Positions 6,576-13,288 of a stretch of 24,909 nucleotides of DNA are shown here, piece by piece (position 1 is the stretch's first letter; each line of letters begins with the position of its first letter). The stretch is from Aurantimonadaceae bacterium (lineage in GTDB: Bacteria; Pseudomonadota; Alphaproteobacteria; Rhizobiales; Rhizobiaceae), in the NCBI GenBank assembly GCA_003232595.1, contig QIIJ01000113.1:1-24909 (forward strand), written 5' to 3'. The position numbers were made by a program, and so were the translations under genes. Below the pieces are notes generated by a model. The model was not told where the DNA came from and ran no database searches. It was given only the letters and a program-made list of their open reading frames with translations.

Positions 6576-6821
6576 CACTACTGTCCGGGAAAATAATAAT
6601 CTCTCTTTCGTCATCCTCGGGCACCGTGCCGAGGATCCAGTGGGCTATCAAATTCTACGTGAATTCAATAAATTGAGCAATACGGGCTGGATCCTCGGGT
6701 CGGTGCCCGAGGATGACGTTGTGGAGGGATTGAATGAAAGTCTCAACCAATGGAAATTGAAAGTATGTGAAAGAATTCAATGTGATACTTGTCATTAATA
6801 AAATTTTCCCGGACAGTAGTG
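6576..6821. mobile_element. Inner 246-bp MITE-like element with perfect ends
   Basis: The left end CACTACTGTCCGGGAAAAT (6576-6594) is the exact reverse complement of the right end (6803-6821), giving 19-bp perfect terminal inverted repeats. Both ends are flanked by GCCGTTGGT (6567-6575 and 6822-6830), a perfect 9-bp target duplication. The element has no transposase and no credible reading frame, so it is non-autonomous and must have been moved in trans. The 9-bp duplication is shared by several insertion-sequence families; the parent family is not identified. It lies inside the right terminal repeat of the older element, which dates it as the later insertion. The exact ends suggest recent movement. 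Confidence 0.85.
6609..6718. repeat. Two inverted copies of a palindromic 'cctcggg' repeat
   Basis: Bases 6609-6640 and 6687-6718 are 32-base inverted copies that differ at two adjacent positions, separated by 46 bases. Each copy is itself nearly palindromic (CATCCTCGGG ... CCGAGGAT), so the region can fold into one long hairpin or two short ones. From general knowledge, motifs of this type (gtcatcctcggg...gaggatcc) are dispersed palindromic repeats in many alphaproteobacterial genomes. Here both copies are inside the inner mobile element. Confidence 0.7.
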
Positions 6822-6830
6822 GCCGTTGGT
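6822..6830. repeat. Target-site duplication, right copy
   Basis: GCCGTTGGT next to the right end of the inner element, identical in all nine bases to the left copy at 6567-6575. Confidence 0.85.
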
Positions 6831-6858
6831 ATCAGGTTCAAAGGATTTCCAAAAGGGT

Positions 6859-6892
6859 GGATGGAGATTTGGGAGGAATTTAAACCCCATCC
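6859..6892 (-). terminator. Weak terminator candidate after the GGDEF gene
   Basis: On the minus strand GGATGG (6892-6887) can pair with CCATCC (6864-6859), followed by ACCCTTTT. The loop is long (22 bases) and the U-run short, so support is modest. It begins 16 bases beyond the GGDEF stop. Confidence 0.3.
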
Positions 6893-6908
6893 ATACTCTG
6901 TTGGCAGA

Positions 6909-7650
6909 TCAGGCAGCAATTGCGCAATCAACTTTCACCTGAATATTATTCCGACCGGAATTTTTTGCAAGGTACAGCAATTGATCAGCCTCATTCAAAA
7001 ACCGATCGAGATCACGCTCTGTAGATGATACTGCAACCCCGGCACTCAAAGTACAATTTTTTGAACACATCAACAAGGCGTTGAATTTTTTGCCAAGCCT
7101 GTTTGTTTGTGCAATCTGGTATGAATATCGCAAACTCCTCGCCGCCAATTCGTCCTGCAATTTCATTCGGCTGAAGAACATCTCCAAAAACCCGGCCAAG
7201 CTGCCTCAACACATCATCACCAGCCGCATGCCCATGGCGATCGTTTATCTTCTTAAAATGATCAATGTCGAGAAATGCAATCGCATTGCATACATTTTCC
7301 TTATCTGAATTCTCCAGTATACCCTCAACCTCTTCAAAAAAGGTTCCCCGCGACAACAACCCCGTCAACTGGTCAATCCGAACCAGGAATTCGAGTTTTT
7401 CATTGGCCAGATGAAGCGCTCTGCGCTGTTTAAGTATGGAATATGAAATCGGTGGTACAATTGCCAATACCACCATGGATGAAATTTGCAGCACATAGGG
7501 CAAATGTTCATAAACTCTTTCCGGCTCAGATGTTGTCAGCACAAACAGGATATAGGTGGTCATTCCGCCAGCAAACAGGCAGACCAGTGTTACGTGAATA
7601 ACACCGAACAACATGCAGAAATCTGTCTTCTTTACAGTACGACTGTCCAT
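6909..7650 (-). pseudogene. Membrane diguanylate cyclase (GGDEF) gene with one-base frameshift
   Basis: The first frame (7650-7012) encodes two membrane spans (about residues 12-38 and 50-73). It then encodes a GGDEF domain from about residue 88, with FLDIDHFKKIND (126-137) and the active-site motif GGEEF (169-173). At residue 196 the reading breaks in a run of six A (7062-7057 on the minus strand); the first frame then gives a non-family tail ending at 7012. Removing one A joins the frame to the rest of the domain (NCTLSAGVAVSSTE ... DQLLYLAKNSGRNNIQV), giving 246 residues ending at 6909. GGDEF enzymes make cyclic di-GMP. No RxxD inhibitory site precedes GGEEF. A GGAGGG ribosome site lies six bases before the ATG. 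It may be a true mutation, a sequencing error or transcriptional slippage. Confidence 0.8.
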
Positions 7651-7694
7651 CTTCTACCCTCCCCGGAACCTGAAGGGTATCGCAAATATCTGAA

Positions 7695-7725
7695 CTTATG
7701 ATTGAATCGCCTGGGAATTTTTCAA
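7695..7725 (-). promoter_or_regulatory. Possible promoter of the GGDEF gene
   Basis: TTGAAA (7725-7720) and CATAAG (7700-7695) are spaced 19 bases, about 45 bases before the ATG. Each is a partial match to the sigma-70 hexamers and the spacing is long. The position, just after the terminator of the ribosomal cluster, is right for a separate promoter. Confidence 0.25.
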
Positions 7726-7750
7726 GTATTACGTTTAATATCCGTTAACC

Positions 7751-7781
7751 AAACAACAAAGGCGATGCCAACAGCACCGTC
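7751..7781 (-). terminator. Intrinsic terminator closing the ribosomal/alpha operon
   Basis: On the minus strand GACGGTGC pairs with GCATCGCC (seven of eight pairs, one G-U) around the loop TGTTG, at 7781-7761. It is followed by TTTGTTGTTT (7760-7751). It lies 32 bases after the rplQ stop, the expected end of the long S10-spc-alpha unit. Confidence 0.65.
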
Positions 7782-7813
7782 TCAACAAAACTTCCGGCAA
7801 ATAACAGGCTGGA

Positions 7814-8260
7814 TCAGGCTGCAGCAGTAGCCTCTGTTTCATTGCCTTCGATCGCCTCTTCTTCTTCCATCCGGGCACGGTCTTCGGCACCCCGGGCCTC
7901 GGGATTGCGGTCAACCAGTTCAATTACCGCCATGGGCGCGTTGTCGCCATAACGAAAGCCTGCTTTGAGTACACGGGTATAGCCGCCATTGCGTTCTTTG
8001 TAACGTGGTGCAAGCTCATCAAACAATTTGCGGACGATAACGGCATCCTGAAGCTGGGAAATTGCCTGACGGCGCGCGTGCAAACTGTTCTTTTTGCCGA
8101 GCGTGATCAGCTTGTCGACAATGCGGCGGATTTCTTTTGCCTTCGGCAAGGTAGTGACAATCTGCTCGTGCAACAGAACAGATGTCGCCATATTGGCAAA
8201 CATTGCCTTGCGGTGGCTGCGTGTCCGGTTCAGTTTCCGGCCCTTGATACCATGGCGCAT
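7814..8260 (-). CDS. rplQ: 50S ribosomal protein L17
   Basis: The 148-residue protein opens MRHGIKGRKLNRTRSHRKAM, the L17 signature. L17 binds 23S rRNA domain III near the exit tunnel on the solvent side. It contains the core KEIRRIVDKLITLGKK and the conserved GGYTRVLKAGFRYGDNAPMA. An acidic tail beyond the core (MEEEEAIEGNETEATAAA) makes it longer than the E. coli form, as is usual in alphaproteobacteria. An AAGGAG ribosome site precedes the ATG. It is the last gene of the alpha operon, 45 bases after rpoA, and a terminator follows. Confidence 0.98.
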   Translation of the reverse strand: MRHGIKGRKLNRTRSHRKAMFANMATSVLLHEQIVTTLPKAKEIRRIVDKLITLGKKNSLHARRQAISQLQDAVIVRKLFDELAPRYKERNGGYTRVLKAGFRYGDNAPMAVIELVDRNPEARGAEDRARMEEEEAIEGNETEATAAA

Positions 8261-8281
8261 AACGTTCTCCTTAGTTCCGTT

Positions 8282-8296
8282 CGGGCCTGGGGCCCG
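8282..8296 (-). promoter_or_regulatory. Perfect GC hairpin in the rpoA-rplQ gap
   Basis: CGGGCC and GGCCCG form a perfect 6-bp stem with a 3-base loop, between the rpoA stop and the rplQ ribosome site. No U-run follows. It may stabilise mRNA ends or pause ribosomes or polymerase; function is not shown. Confidence 0.4.
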
Positions 8297-8305
8297 TCAA
8301 TAATT

Positions 8306-9313
8306 CTAATACTGGTCCTCGTAGCGCTTGGCCAGTTCCTCGATGTTTTCAGGTGGCCAGGTTGGCACTTCCATGCCAAGATGCAGCCCCATGGATGCAA
8401 GCACTTCCTTGATCTCGTTTAGCGACTTGCGGCCAAAGTTTGGTGTACGAAGCATTTCCGCCTCGGTCTTCTGGATGAGATCGCCGATATAGACAATATT
8501 ATCGTTTTTCAGGCAGTTTGCAGAACGGACTGACAATTCCAGTTCGTCGACCTTTTTCAACAGAGCCGGGTTGAAGGCAAGCTCGGTTACCTGCTCTTGC
8601 TCAACTTCTTTTTCCGGCTCTTCGAAGTTGACAAAGATGGTCAACTGATCCTGCATAATACGGGCAGCAAAAGCCAGCGCATCTTCCGGGGTGACAGAGC
8701 CATCCGTTTCAATGCGCATGGTCAGCTTGTCATAGTCGAGCACCTGGCCTTCGCGGGTTTTTTCAACCTTGTAGGAGACTTTGCGAACGGGCGAAAACAG
8801 ACTGTCGACCGGAATCATTCCGATGGGTGAATCTTCCGGGCGGTTGCGTTCAGCAGCAATATAGCCCTTGCCGGTATCGACGGTAAATTCAATCCGGATT
8901 TCAGCGTCCTCATCAAGGGTGCACAACACCAGATCCGGGTTCAGAATTTCCACATCGCCAACGGTCTGAATATCACCCGCTGTCACCACACAAGGGCCTT
9001 CCTTGCGCACGACCATACGTTTGGAGCCTTCGCTTTCCATGCGGATAGCGATTTCCTTGATATTTAGAATAATGTCGGTGACATCTTCCCGCACACCGGA
9101 GATCGATGAAAATTCGTGCAACACGCCATCAATCTGAACAGCGGTCACGGCTGCCCCCTGCAGCGATGACAATAATACCCGGCGCAAGGCATTGCCGAGC
9201 GTCAACCCGAAGCCGCGTTCAAGTGGTTCTGCAACGATCTTGCCAACATTTCCTTCCGAGGAAATTTCCAGTTTGTTGGGTTTGATCAATTCCTGCCAAT
9301 TTTTGTGAATCAT
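8306..9313 (-). CDS. rpoA: RNA polymerase alpha subunit
   Basis: The 335-residue alpha subunit forms the dimer on which beta and beta' assemble. The N-terminal domain (to about 235) has the dimerisation stretch ERGFGLTLGNALRRVLLSSL (33-52). After an acidic linker (EPEKEVEQEQ) comes the C-terminal domain with LSVRSANCLKNDNIVYIGDL and NFGRKSLNEIKEVLASMGL, which contacts UP elements and activators. The length is typical of alphaproteobacteria. It is preceded by rpsK (gap 90 bases containing a small hairpin) and followed by rplQ, the standard alpha operon end. rpsD is absent from the operon, so an S4-type feedback loop as in E. coli is not suggested here. Confidence 0.99.
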   Translation of the reverse strand: MIHKNWQELIKPNKLEISSEGNVGKIVAEPLERGFGLTLGNALRRVLLSSLQGAAVTAVQIDGVLHEFSSISGVREDVTDIILNIKEIAIRMESEGSKRMVVRKEGPCVVTAGDIQTVGDVEILNPDLVLCTLDEDAEIRIEFTVDTGKGYIAAERNRPEDSPIGMIPVDSLFSPVRKVSYKVEKTREGQVLDYDKLTMRIETDGSVTPEDALAFAARIMQDQLTIFVNFEEPEKEVEQEQVTELAFNPALLKKVDELELSVRSANCLKNDNIVYIGDLIQKTEAEMLRTPNFGRKSLNEIKEVLASMGLHLGMEVPTWPPENIEELAKRYEDQY

Positions 9314-9369
9314 GAGTAAAATCCCTCGATTGCTTTGCCACCATCCAATCGTGGCCCAGACTGTCGATA

Positions 9370-9390
9370 CCCCGCCGGATGAGCGCGGGG
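9370..9390 (-). promoter_or_regulatory. Hairpin in the rpsK-rpoA gap
   Basis: CCCCGC and GCGGGG form a perfect 6-bp stem around a 9-base loop in the 90-base gap before rpoA. There is no U-run, so it is not an intrinsic terminator. It could tune the rpoA to rpsK ratio; that is inference. Confidence 0.4.
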
Positions 9391-9403
9391 CCGGATAAAT
9401 GTG

Positions 9404-9793
9404 CTAGACGCGACGACGCTTGCGCGGACGACATCCATTATGTGGAATTGACGTAACGTCTCGAATTGCGGTGATGATAAAACCTGCTGCCTGCAATGCC
9501 CGCAAGGCTGATTCACGACCCGAACCCGGCCCGCGCACTTCAACTTCGAGCGTTTTCATACCATGTTCGGCAGCTTTTTTGGCGGCATCTTCTGCAGCCA
9601 TCTGCGCCGCATAGGGTGTCGATTTGCGCGACCCCTTAAACCCCTGTGCCCCGGCTGAAGACCATGATATGGTATTGCCCTGAGCATCGGTGATGGTGAT
9701 CATCGTGTTGTTGAATGTTGAATTTACGTGTGCCACGCCAGACGAAATATTTTTTCGTTCGCGGCGCTTCACGCGGCCGGCATCATTTGCCAT
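9404..9793 (-). CDS. rpsK: 30S ribosomal protein S11
   Basis: The 129-residue S11 sits on the 30S platform and helps shape the E site and Shine-Dalgarno interaction. Recognisable parts are GVAHVNSTFNNTMITITDAQ near the N-terminus, the GSRKSTPYAAQMAA segment, VRGPGSGRESALRAL, and the C-terminus DVTSIPHNGCRPRKRRRV. The length equals that of the family. The N-terminus (MANDAGRVKRRERKNI) is basic. It lies 78 bases after rpsM, and that gap contains a small hairpin; rpoA follows. Confidence 0.98.
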   Translation of the reverse strand: MANDAGRVKRRERKNISSGVAHVNSTFNNTMITITDAQGNTISWSSAGAQGFKGSRKSTPYAAQMAAEDAAKKAAEHGMKTLEVEVRGPGSGRESALRALQAAGFIITAIRDVTSIPHNGCRPRKRRRV

Positions 9794-9817
9794 GGTTCTA
9801 GTTCCTTGATCTCGACA

Positions 9818-9835
9818 CTGCCATTATGCTGGCAG
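9818..9835 (-). promoter_or_regulatory. Hairpin in the rpsM-rpsK gap
   Basis: CTGCCA and TGGCAG form a perfect 6-bp stem around a 6-base loop, about 25 bases before the rpsK ATG. No U-run follows. Function unknown. Confidence 0.35.
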
Positions 9836-9871
9836 CTCCACCTTGCACGGGCCCAGACGGGGCCGCATGCG

Positions 9872-10240
9872 CTATTTCTTTTTGCCTGCAATTGCCCTTG
9901 CCGGCCCCTTGCGGGTCCGGGCATTGGTATGGGTGCGCTGCCCGCGAACCGGCAGGTTGCGGCGATGACGCAATCCGCGATAACAACCAAGGTCCATCAG
10001 ACGTTTGATGTTCATTGATTTTTCGCGGCGAAGATCACCTTCAACCATACAGTCACGGTCGATAATTTCGCGAATCTGAATAACTTCCGAATCCGACAAA
10101 CCATTCACCCGGCGATCAAGCGGTATGTTCGCCTTCTCCATGATTTCACCGGCGATCTTTTTGCCAATTCCATGAATATACTGCAACGCAATAACGGTGC
10201 GTTTGTTGGTCGGAATATTGACGCCAGCGATACGAGCCAC
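9872..10240 (-). CDS. rpsM: 30S ribosomal protein S13 (GTG start)
   Basis: The 122-residue S13 sits at the top of the 30S head and forms bridges to the 50S subunit and contacts with P-site tRNA through its basic tail. It opens (M)ARIAGVNIPTNKRTVIALQ and ends with RGQRTHTNARTRKGPARAIA plus a lysine tail. Two in-frame GTG codons occur, at 10246 and 10240. The second was chosen because it gives the conserved start and leaves seven bases to the GGAG ribosome site, against one base for the first. It follows a 262-base gap after adk that contains a promoter candidate, so it may begin a separately started transcript. Confidence 0.96.
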   Translation of the reverse strand: MARIAGVNIPTNKRTVIALQYIHGIGKKIAGEIMEKANIPLDRRVNGLSDSEVIQIREIIDRDCMVEGDLRREKSMNIKRLMDLGCYRGLRHRRNLPVRGQRTHTNARTRKGPARAIAGKKK

Positions 10241-10259
10241 GTCCACTCTCCTTCATATA

Positions 10260-10275
10260 TCAGGCAAATGCCTGA
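10260..10275 (-). promoter_or_regulatory. Palindrome just upstream of the rpsM ribosome site
   Basis: TCAGGCA and TGCCTGA are exact inverted copies with two bases between, six bases upstream of the AAGGAG ribosome site (10253-10248). It could form a small hairpin or be a protein site in the leader of rpsM. Confidence 0.35.
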
Positions 10276-10426
10276 ATGAGCCGGAACCGCATCACGATTG
10301 ATACGCTCCACAATTTTCTGCCAAACCGGAATTTCGGATGAACACTTTGTTCCACGACTTTACGACCGGGATCAGCTTTGACAAGCAAACCGACTCCAAT
10401 CGCTTAATCCATCATGGATTTCAGTG

Positions 10427-10456
10427 TTATTAGCGGTTTTTTCCTTACTTCGTCAA
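10427..10456 (-). promoter_or_regulatory. Candidate promoter upstream of rpsM
   Basis: TTGACG (10456-10451) and TAATAA (10432-10427) are spaced 18 bases in the adk-rpsM gap. The -35 is a five-of-six match and the -10 is weaker. A 15-base near-palindrome (10406-10420) lies at the expected start. If real, S13-S11-alpha-L17 can be transcribed apart from the spc genes. Confidence 0.4.
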
Positions 10457-10502
10457 CCGCCTCAATCGAGATTTTTCAAATAATAATTCCGGCCGAAAAT
10501 GG

Positions 10503-11153
10503 TCATAGCTCAGACAGGACATCTTCAATACCAACAGCCACCTCATTGATACCAAGCATGCCATCGACACGGCGCAGTTTACGCAATGCAAAATAGTAGC
10601 CGATCAGCGGCGATGTCGCTTTGTAATAGGTAAAAAGCCGCACCCGCACGGTTTCTTCAATATCATCTGGGCGGCGTTTAAAATCGGTTGATCCGCATTT
10701 GTCGCAAACCCCTTCGACCTCGGGGTGTTTATAGCGGTCATGATATCCCTCACCGCAACTGGCACAAATATAACGGCCGGTAATGCGCTCAATCAGTGCA
10801 TCATCATCAACCTGCAGTTCAACAACCGCATCAAGCCCAATATTTTTGGCCTCAAACATTGTGCTGACCGAGTCAGCCTGCATCAGGGTTCGTGGATAGC
10901 CATCCAGAATAAACCCGTCGCGGCAATCATCTTCGTCAATGCGCGCTGAAACAATATTGTTGACAATTTCGTCCAAAACGAGCTTGCCGGCATCCATTAC
11001 TGATTTGGCCTGAACGCCAACTTCAGTGCCTTCGGCGATTGCAGACCTTAACATATCGCCGGTCGAAAGGTGCGGGATGTCGTGGTTTTCAGAAATACGC
11101 TGGGCTTGTGTTCCCTTCCCCGCACCTGGCGGGCCAATGAGAATCAGTCTCAT
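10503..11153 (-). CDS. adk: Adenylate kinase (zinc-lid type)
   Basis: The 216-residue enzyme interconverts ATP+AMP and 2 ADP. The P-loop GPPGAGKGT is at 7-15, the AMP-binding HLSTGDMLR at 28-36, and the conserved DGYPRT at 84-89. The long LID domain carries four cysteines (130, 133, 150, 153; CASC and CDKC), which fit a structural zinc site as in Gram-positive adenylate kinases. The ATG overlaps the secY stop by four bases (ATGA), so the two are coupled. The secY-adk-rpsM order is common in alphaproteobacteria, while rpmJ is missing at this place. The next gene, rpsM, is 262 bases away. Confidence 0.98.
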   Translation of the reverse strand: MRLILIGPPGAGKGTQAQRISENHDIPHLSTGDMLRSAIAEGTEVGVQAKSVMDAGKLVLDEIVNNIVSARIDEDDCRDGFILDGYPRTLMQADSVSTMFEAKNIGLDAVVELQVDDDALIERITGRYICASCGEGYHDRYKHPEVEGVCDKCGSTDFKRRPDDIEETVRVRLFTYYKATSPLIGYYFALRKLRRVDGMLGINEVAVGIEDVLSEL

Positions 11154-12490
11154 CGTTTGCGCCTGCCTCCTCGCAGTTTCGATTTCTTGACCAGACCTTC
11201 ATATTGCTGGGCAAACAAGTGGCCTTGTACCTGGGATACTGTATCCATTGTTACACTCACCATAATCAACAGCGACGTGCCGCCAAGGAACACCGAAATC
11301 CCCATGTTCGACATGAACATCTCCGGGATAAGGACAATAAACACAAGGTATAGCGCACCTGCAACGGTTATGCGAGTAAGCACATAGTCGATATAGTTCG
11401 CAGTGCGTTCGCCCGGTCGAATGCCCGGAATAAATCCGCCATGCTTTTTAAGGTTGTCAGCGGTGTCTTTGGGGCTGAAAACAATGGCTGTGTAGAAGAA
11501 TGCAAAAAATGCAACAAGACTTGCATACAGCAACAAATAGGCTGGCTGGCCACGCCCAAGCTGGGCTGTGACAAATCCAAGCCATCCAGATACATCCTGG
11601 CCCGCAGAAAAATTCGCCAGGGTTGCAGGCAACAGCAAGAGCGATGACGCGAAGATAGGCGGAATTACACCCGCTGTATTCAGCTTCAATGGCAAATGGG
11701 ATGAATCACCCTGAAACATCTTGTTGCCAACCTGGCGCTTGGGATACTGGATCAACAGCTTGCGCTGGGCACGTTCTACAAAAACCACAATTGTGATCAG
11801 CCCGAGAGCGATAATCAGAACACCAAGCAACAACAGGGTTGTAATGGCCTGAGTACGTGCTGCTTCAAACAGCTGTGAAAGTGCCACCGGCAGCGATGCC
11901 ACAATGCCGGAGAAAATGATCAGCGATATACCATTACCGATACCGCGGGCAGTGATCTGCTCGCCAAGCCACATCAAAAACATCGTGCCGCCAACAAGGG
12001 TAATCACCGAAGTCAACATAAAGAACCAGCCCGGATCATTGACGATGCCTTCACTGGCCGACAGCCCGGCTGATATACCGTAGGCCTGCAATGTTGCAAG
12101 GATAACAGTACCGTAACGGGTATATTGATTGATAACCTTGCGCCCCTGTTCACCTTCTTTTTTTAGTTGTTCAAGGGTCGGAACAACAGATGTCATCAAC
12201 TGAATGATGATGGAAGCGGAGATATAGGGCATGATGCCGAGGGCAAATATGGCAAAGCGTTCAACTGCACCACCGGTAAACATACCCAACATATCAAGAA
12301 TGCCGCCACTCTGGCGCTCAAAAGCCCGCGCGAAAGCTTCCGCATCAATTCCAGGAATGGGAATATAAGTGCCAAGCCGGTAAATAATCAGTGCGCCCAG
12401 TGTAAACCAGATGCGCTTCTTCAGATCTGTAGCCTTGGAGAATGAGGAAAAATTCAGATTTGCCGCAAGTTGCTCTGCTGCCGATGCCAT
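11150..12490 (-). CDS. secY: Protein translocase subunit SecY
   Basis: The 446-residue protein is the channel of the Sec translocase in the inner membrane, working with SecE and SecG and with SecA or the ribosome. Ten hydrophobic spans can be followed, beginning at about residue 28 (WFTLGALIIYRLGTYIPIPG). The family motifs GIMPYISASIIIQL and MWLGEQITARGIGNGISLII are present, and the C-terminus is short and basic (KLRGGRRKR). The ATG at 12490 follows a GGAG ribosome site. It lies 46 bases after rplO and overlaps adk by four bases, so it is translated as part of the spc operon. Confidence 0.99.
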   Translation of the reverse strand: MASAAEQLAANLNFSSFSKATDLKKRIWFTLGALIIYRLGTYIPIPGIDAEAFARAFERQSGGILDMLGMFTGGAVERFAIFALGIMPYISASIIIQLMTSVVPTLEQLKKEGEQGRKVINQYTRYGTVILATLQAYGISAGLSASEGIVNDPGWFFMLTSVITLVGGTMFLMWLGEQITARGIGNGISLIIFSGIVASLPVALSQLFEAARTQAITTLLLLGVLIIALGLITIVVFVERAQRKLLIQYPKRQVGNKMFQGDSSHLPLKLNTAGVIPPIFASSLLLLPATLANFSAGQDVSGWLGFVTAQLGRGQPAYLLLYASLVAFFAFFYTAIVFSPKDTADNLKKHGGFIPGIRPGERTANYIDYVLTRITVAGALYLVFIVLIPEMFMSNMGISVFLGGTSLLIMVSVTMDTVSQVQGHLFAQQYEGLVKKSKLRGGRRKR

Positions 12491-12536
12491 GCATATCTCC
12501 AGTCAATTAGTTCACAAGCAAGAAACCGGAGCCGAC

Positions 12537-13016
12537 TCAGGCGTCAGGTTTTTCTTCCCTGACAGGTAATATAACCTTGCCGCCTGCTTTTTCAATCTTT
12601 TCAATTGCAGATTTAGAGGCGCCCGCAATTTCAAAGGTTAGTTTGGTCTTCGCATCACCATCCGCAAGCAAACGAACACCGTCCCTGACGCGGCGGATGA
12701 CACCTGCCTCAAGCAGGGTTTCGGCGGTAACCGGGTTTTTCTTGTCAAGCTTGCCCGCTTCAATCGCCTGTTCTATGCGGGCAATTGATACAATGTTGAA
12801 TTTCTTGGCAAAAATGTTTGTAAAGCCACGTTTGGGCAACCGGCGATAGATTGGCATCTGCCCACCTTCAAAGCCGTTGATTGCCACACCCGAGCGGGAT
12901 TTTTGGCCCTTGACGCCACGGCCACTGGTTTTGCCCTTACCGGAACCGATACCGCGACCAACACGTTTTCGCGAGTGAAGAGCGCCTTCGTTGTCGGAAA
13001 TTTGATTGAGTTTCAT
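12537..13016 (-). CDS. rplO: 50S ribosomal protein L15
   Basis: The 159-residue L15 binds 23S rRNA late in 50S assembly. It opens MKLNQISDNEGALHSRKRVG and has the long glycine/basic extension GRGIGSGKGKTSGRGVKGQK, then GFEGGQMPIYRRLPKRGF. The ATG at 13016 was chosen because AGGAG lies eight bases upstream; the longer frame to 13034 opens with TTG and adds six unconserved residues. It follows rpmD by 23 bases and precedes secY, the normal spc order. Confidence 0.98.
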   Translation of the reverse strand: MKLNQISDNEGALHSRKRVGRGIGSGKGKTSGRGVKGQKSRSGVAINGFEGGQMPIYRRLPKRGFTNIFAKKFNIVSIARIEQAIEAGKLDKKNPVTAETLLEAGVIRRVRDGVRLLADGDAKTKLTFEIAGASKSAIEKIEKAGGKVILPVREEKPDA

Positions 13017-13039
13017 GGGGTTTACTCCTGGCAAGCCGT

Positions 13040-13240
13040 TCAGGCTTCATCAACAACGCGCACCATGTGCGAGACTTTGCGTATCATACCGCGAACGGCT
13101 GGCGTATCTTCCAGCGTGCGACGGCGGTTCATTTTGTTCAATCCAAGACCAATCAGCGTGGCACGCTGATCAGACCGGCGGCGTAACGGACTGCCTGTTT
13201 GCTGGACAGTCACTGTCTTGCCAGATTTTTTGTCAGCCAT
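13040..13240 (-). CDS. rpmD: 50S ribosomal protein L30
   Basis: The 66-residue L30 is a small peripheral 50S protein. The conserved stretch GSPLRRRSDQRATLIGLGLN (residues 16-35) is followed by KMNRRRTLEDTPAVRGMIRK and a short tail ending VVDEA. The length is usual for proteobacteria. It lies between rpsE (48-base gap) and rplO (23-base gap). Confidence 0.97.
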   Translation of the reverse strand: MADKKSGKTVTVQQTGSPLRRRSDQRATLIGLGLNKMNRRRTLEDTPAVRGMIRKVSHMVRVVDEA

Positions 13241-13288
13241 CTTGCGGCTCCTCAGTCATGCTGCAACGATTTGACAATCGTTGCTGAA

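Larger units (their letters stand above)
6294..6835. mobile_element. Older MITE-like element, now split by a second element
   Basis: The left end, 6294-6326, starts CTGATACCAACGGC and continues TAATATTGACCTGTTTGA. The same sequence is found inverted at the right end, beginning at 6835-6822, broken by the inner element, and resuming at 6575 down to about 6541. The two terminal repeats are 33 and 35 bases and differ by a 2-base indel. Without the inner element and one copy of its target duplication the unit is about 287 bp. No transposase or credible protein is encoded. The ends could be CTGA..., or CCAACGG... flanked by TA, as in Tc1/mariner or IS630-related elements; the family is not identified. 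It contains smaller palindromes at 6367-6381 and 6456-6471. Confidence 0.7.

Noticed and set aside
6223..6651. A 142-codon minus-strand open frame in the acyl-CoA dehydrogenase upstream region
   Set aside because: It crosses the terminal repeats of both mobile elements and its translation looks like no family; it is a chance frame.
7057..7062. Programmed ribosomal frameshift in the GGDEF gene
   Set aside because: The needed shift is +1, while A-rich slippery sites usually support -1; no stimulatory structure was seen. A mutation or sequencing error is simpler.
13017..13034. Longer N-terminus for rplO beginning at 13034
   Set aside because: TTG start, unconserved residues, and an AGGAG site that serves the ATG at 13016.
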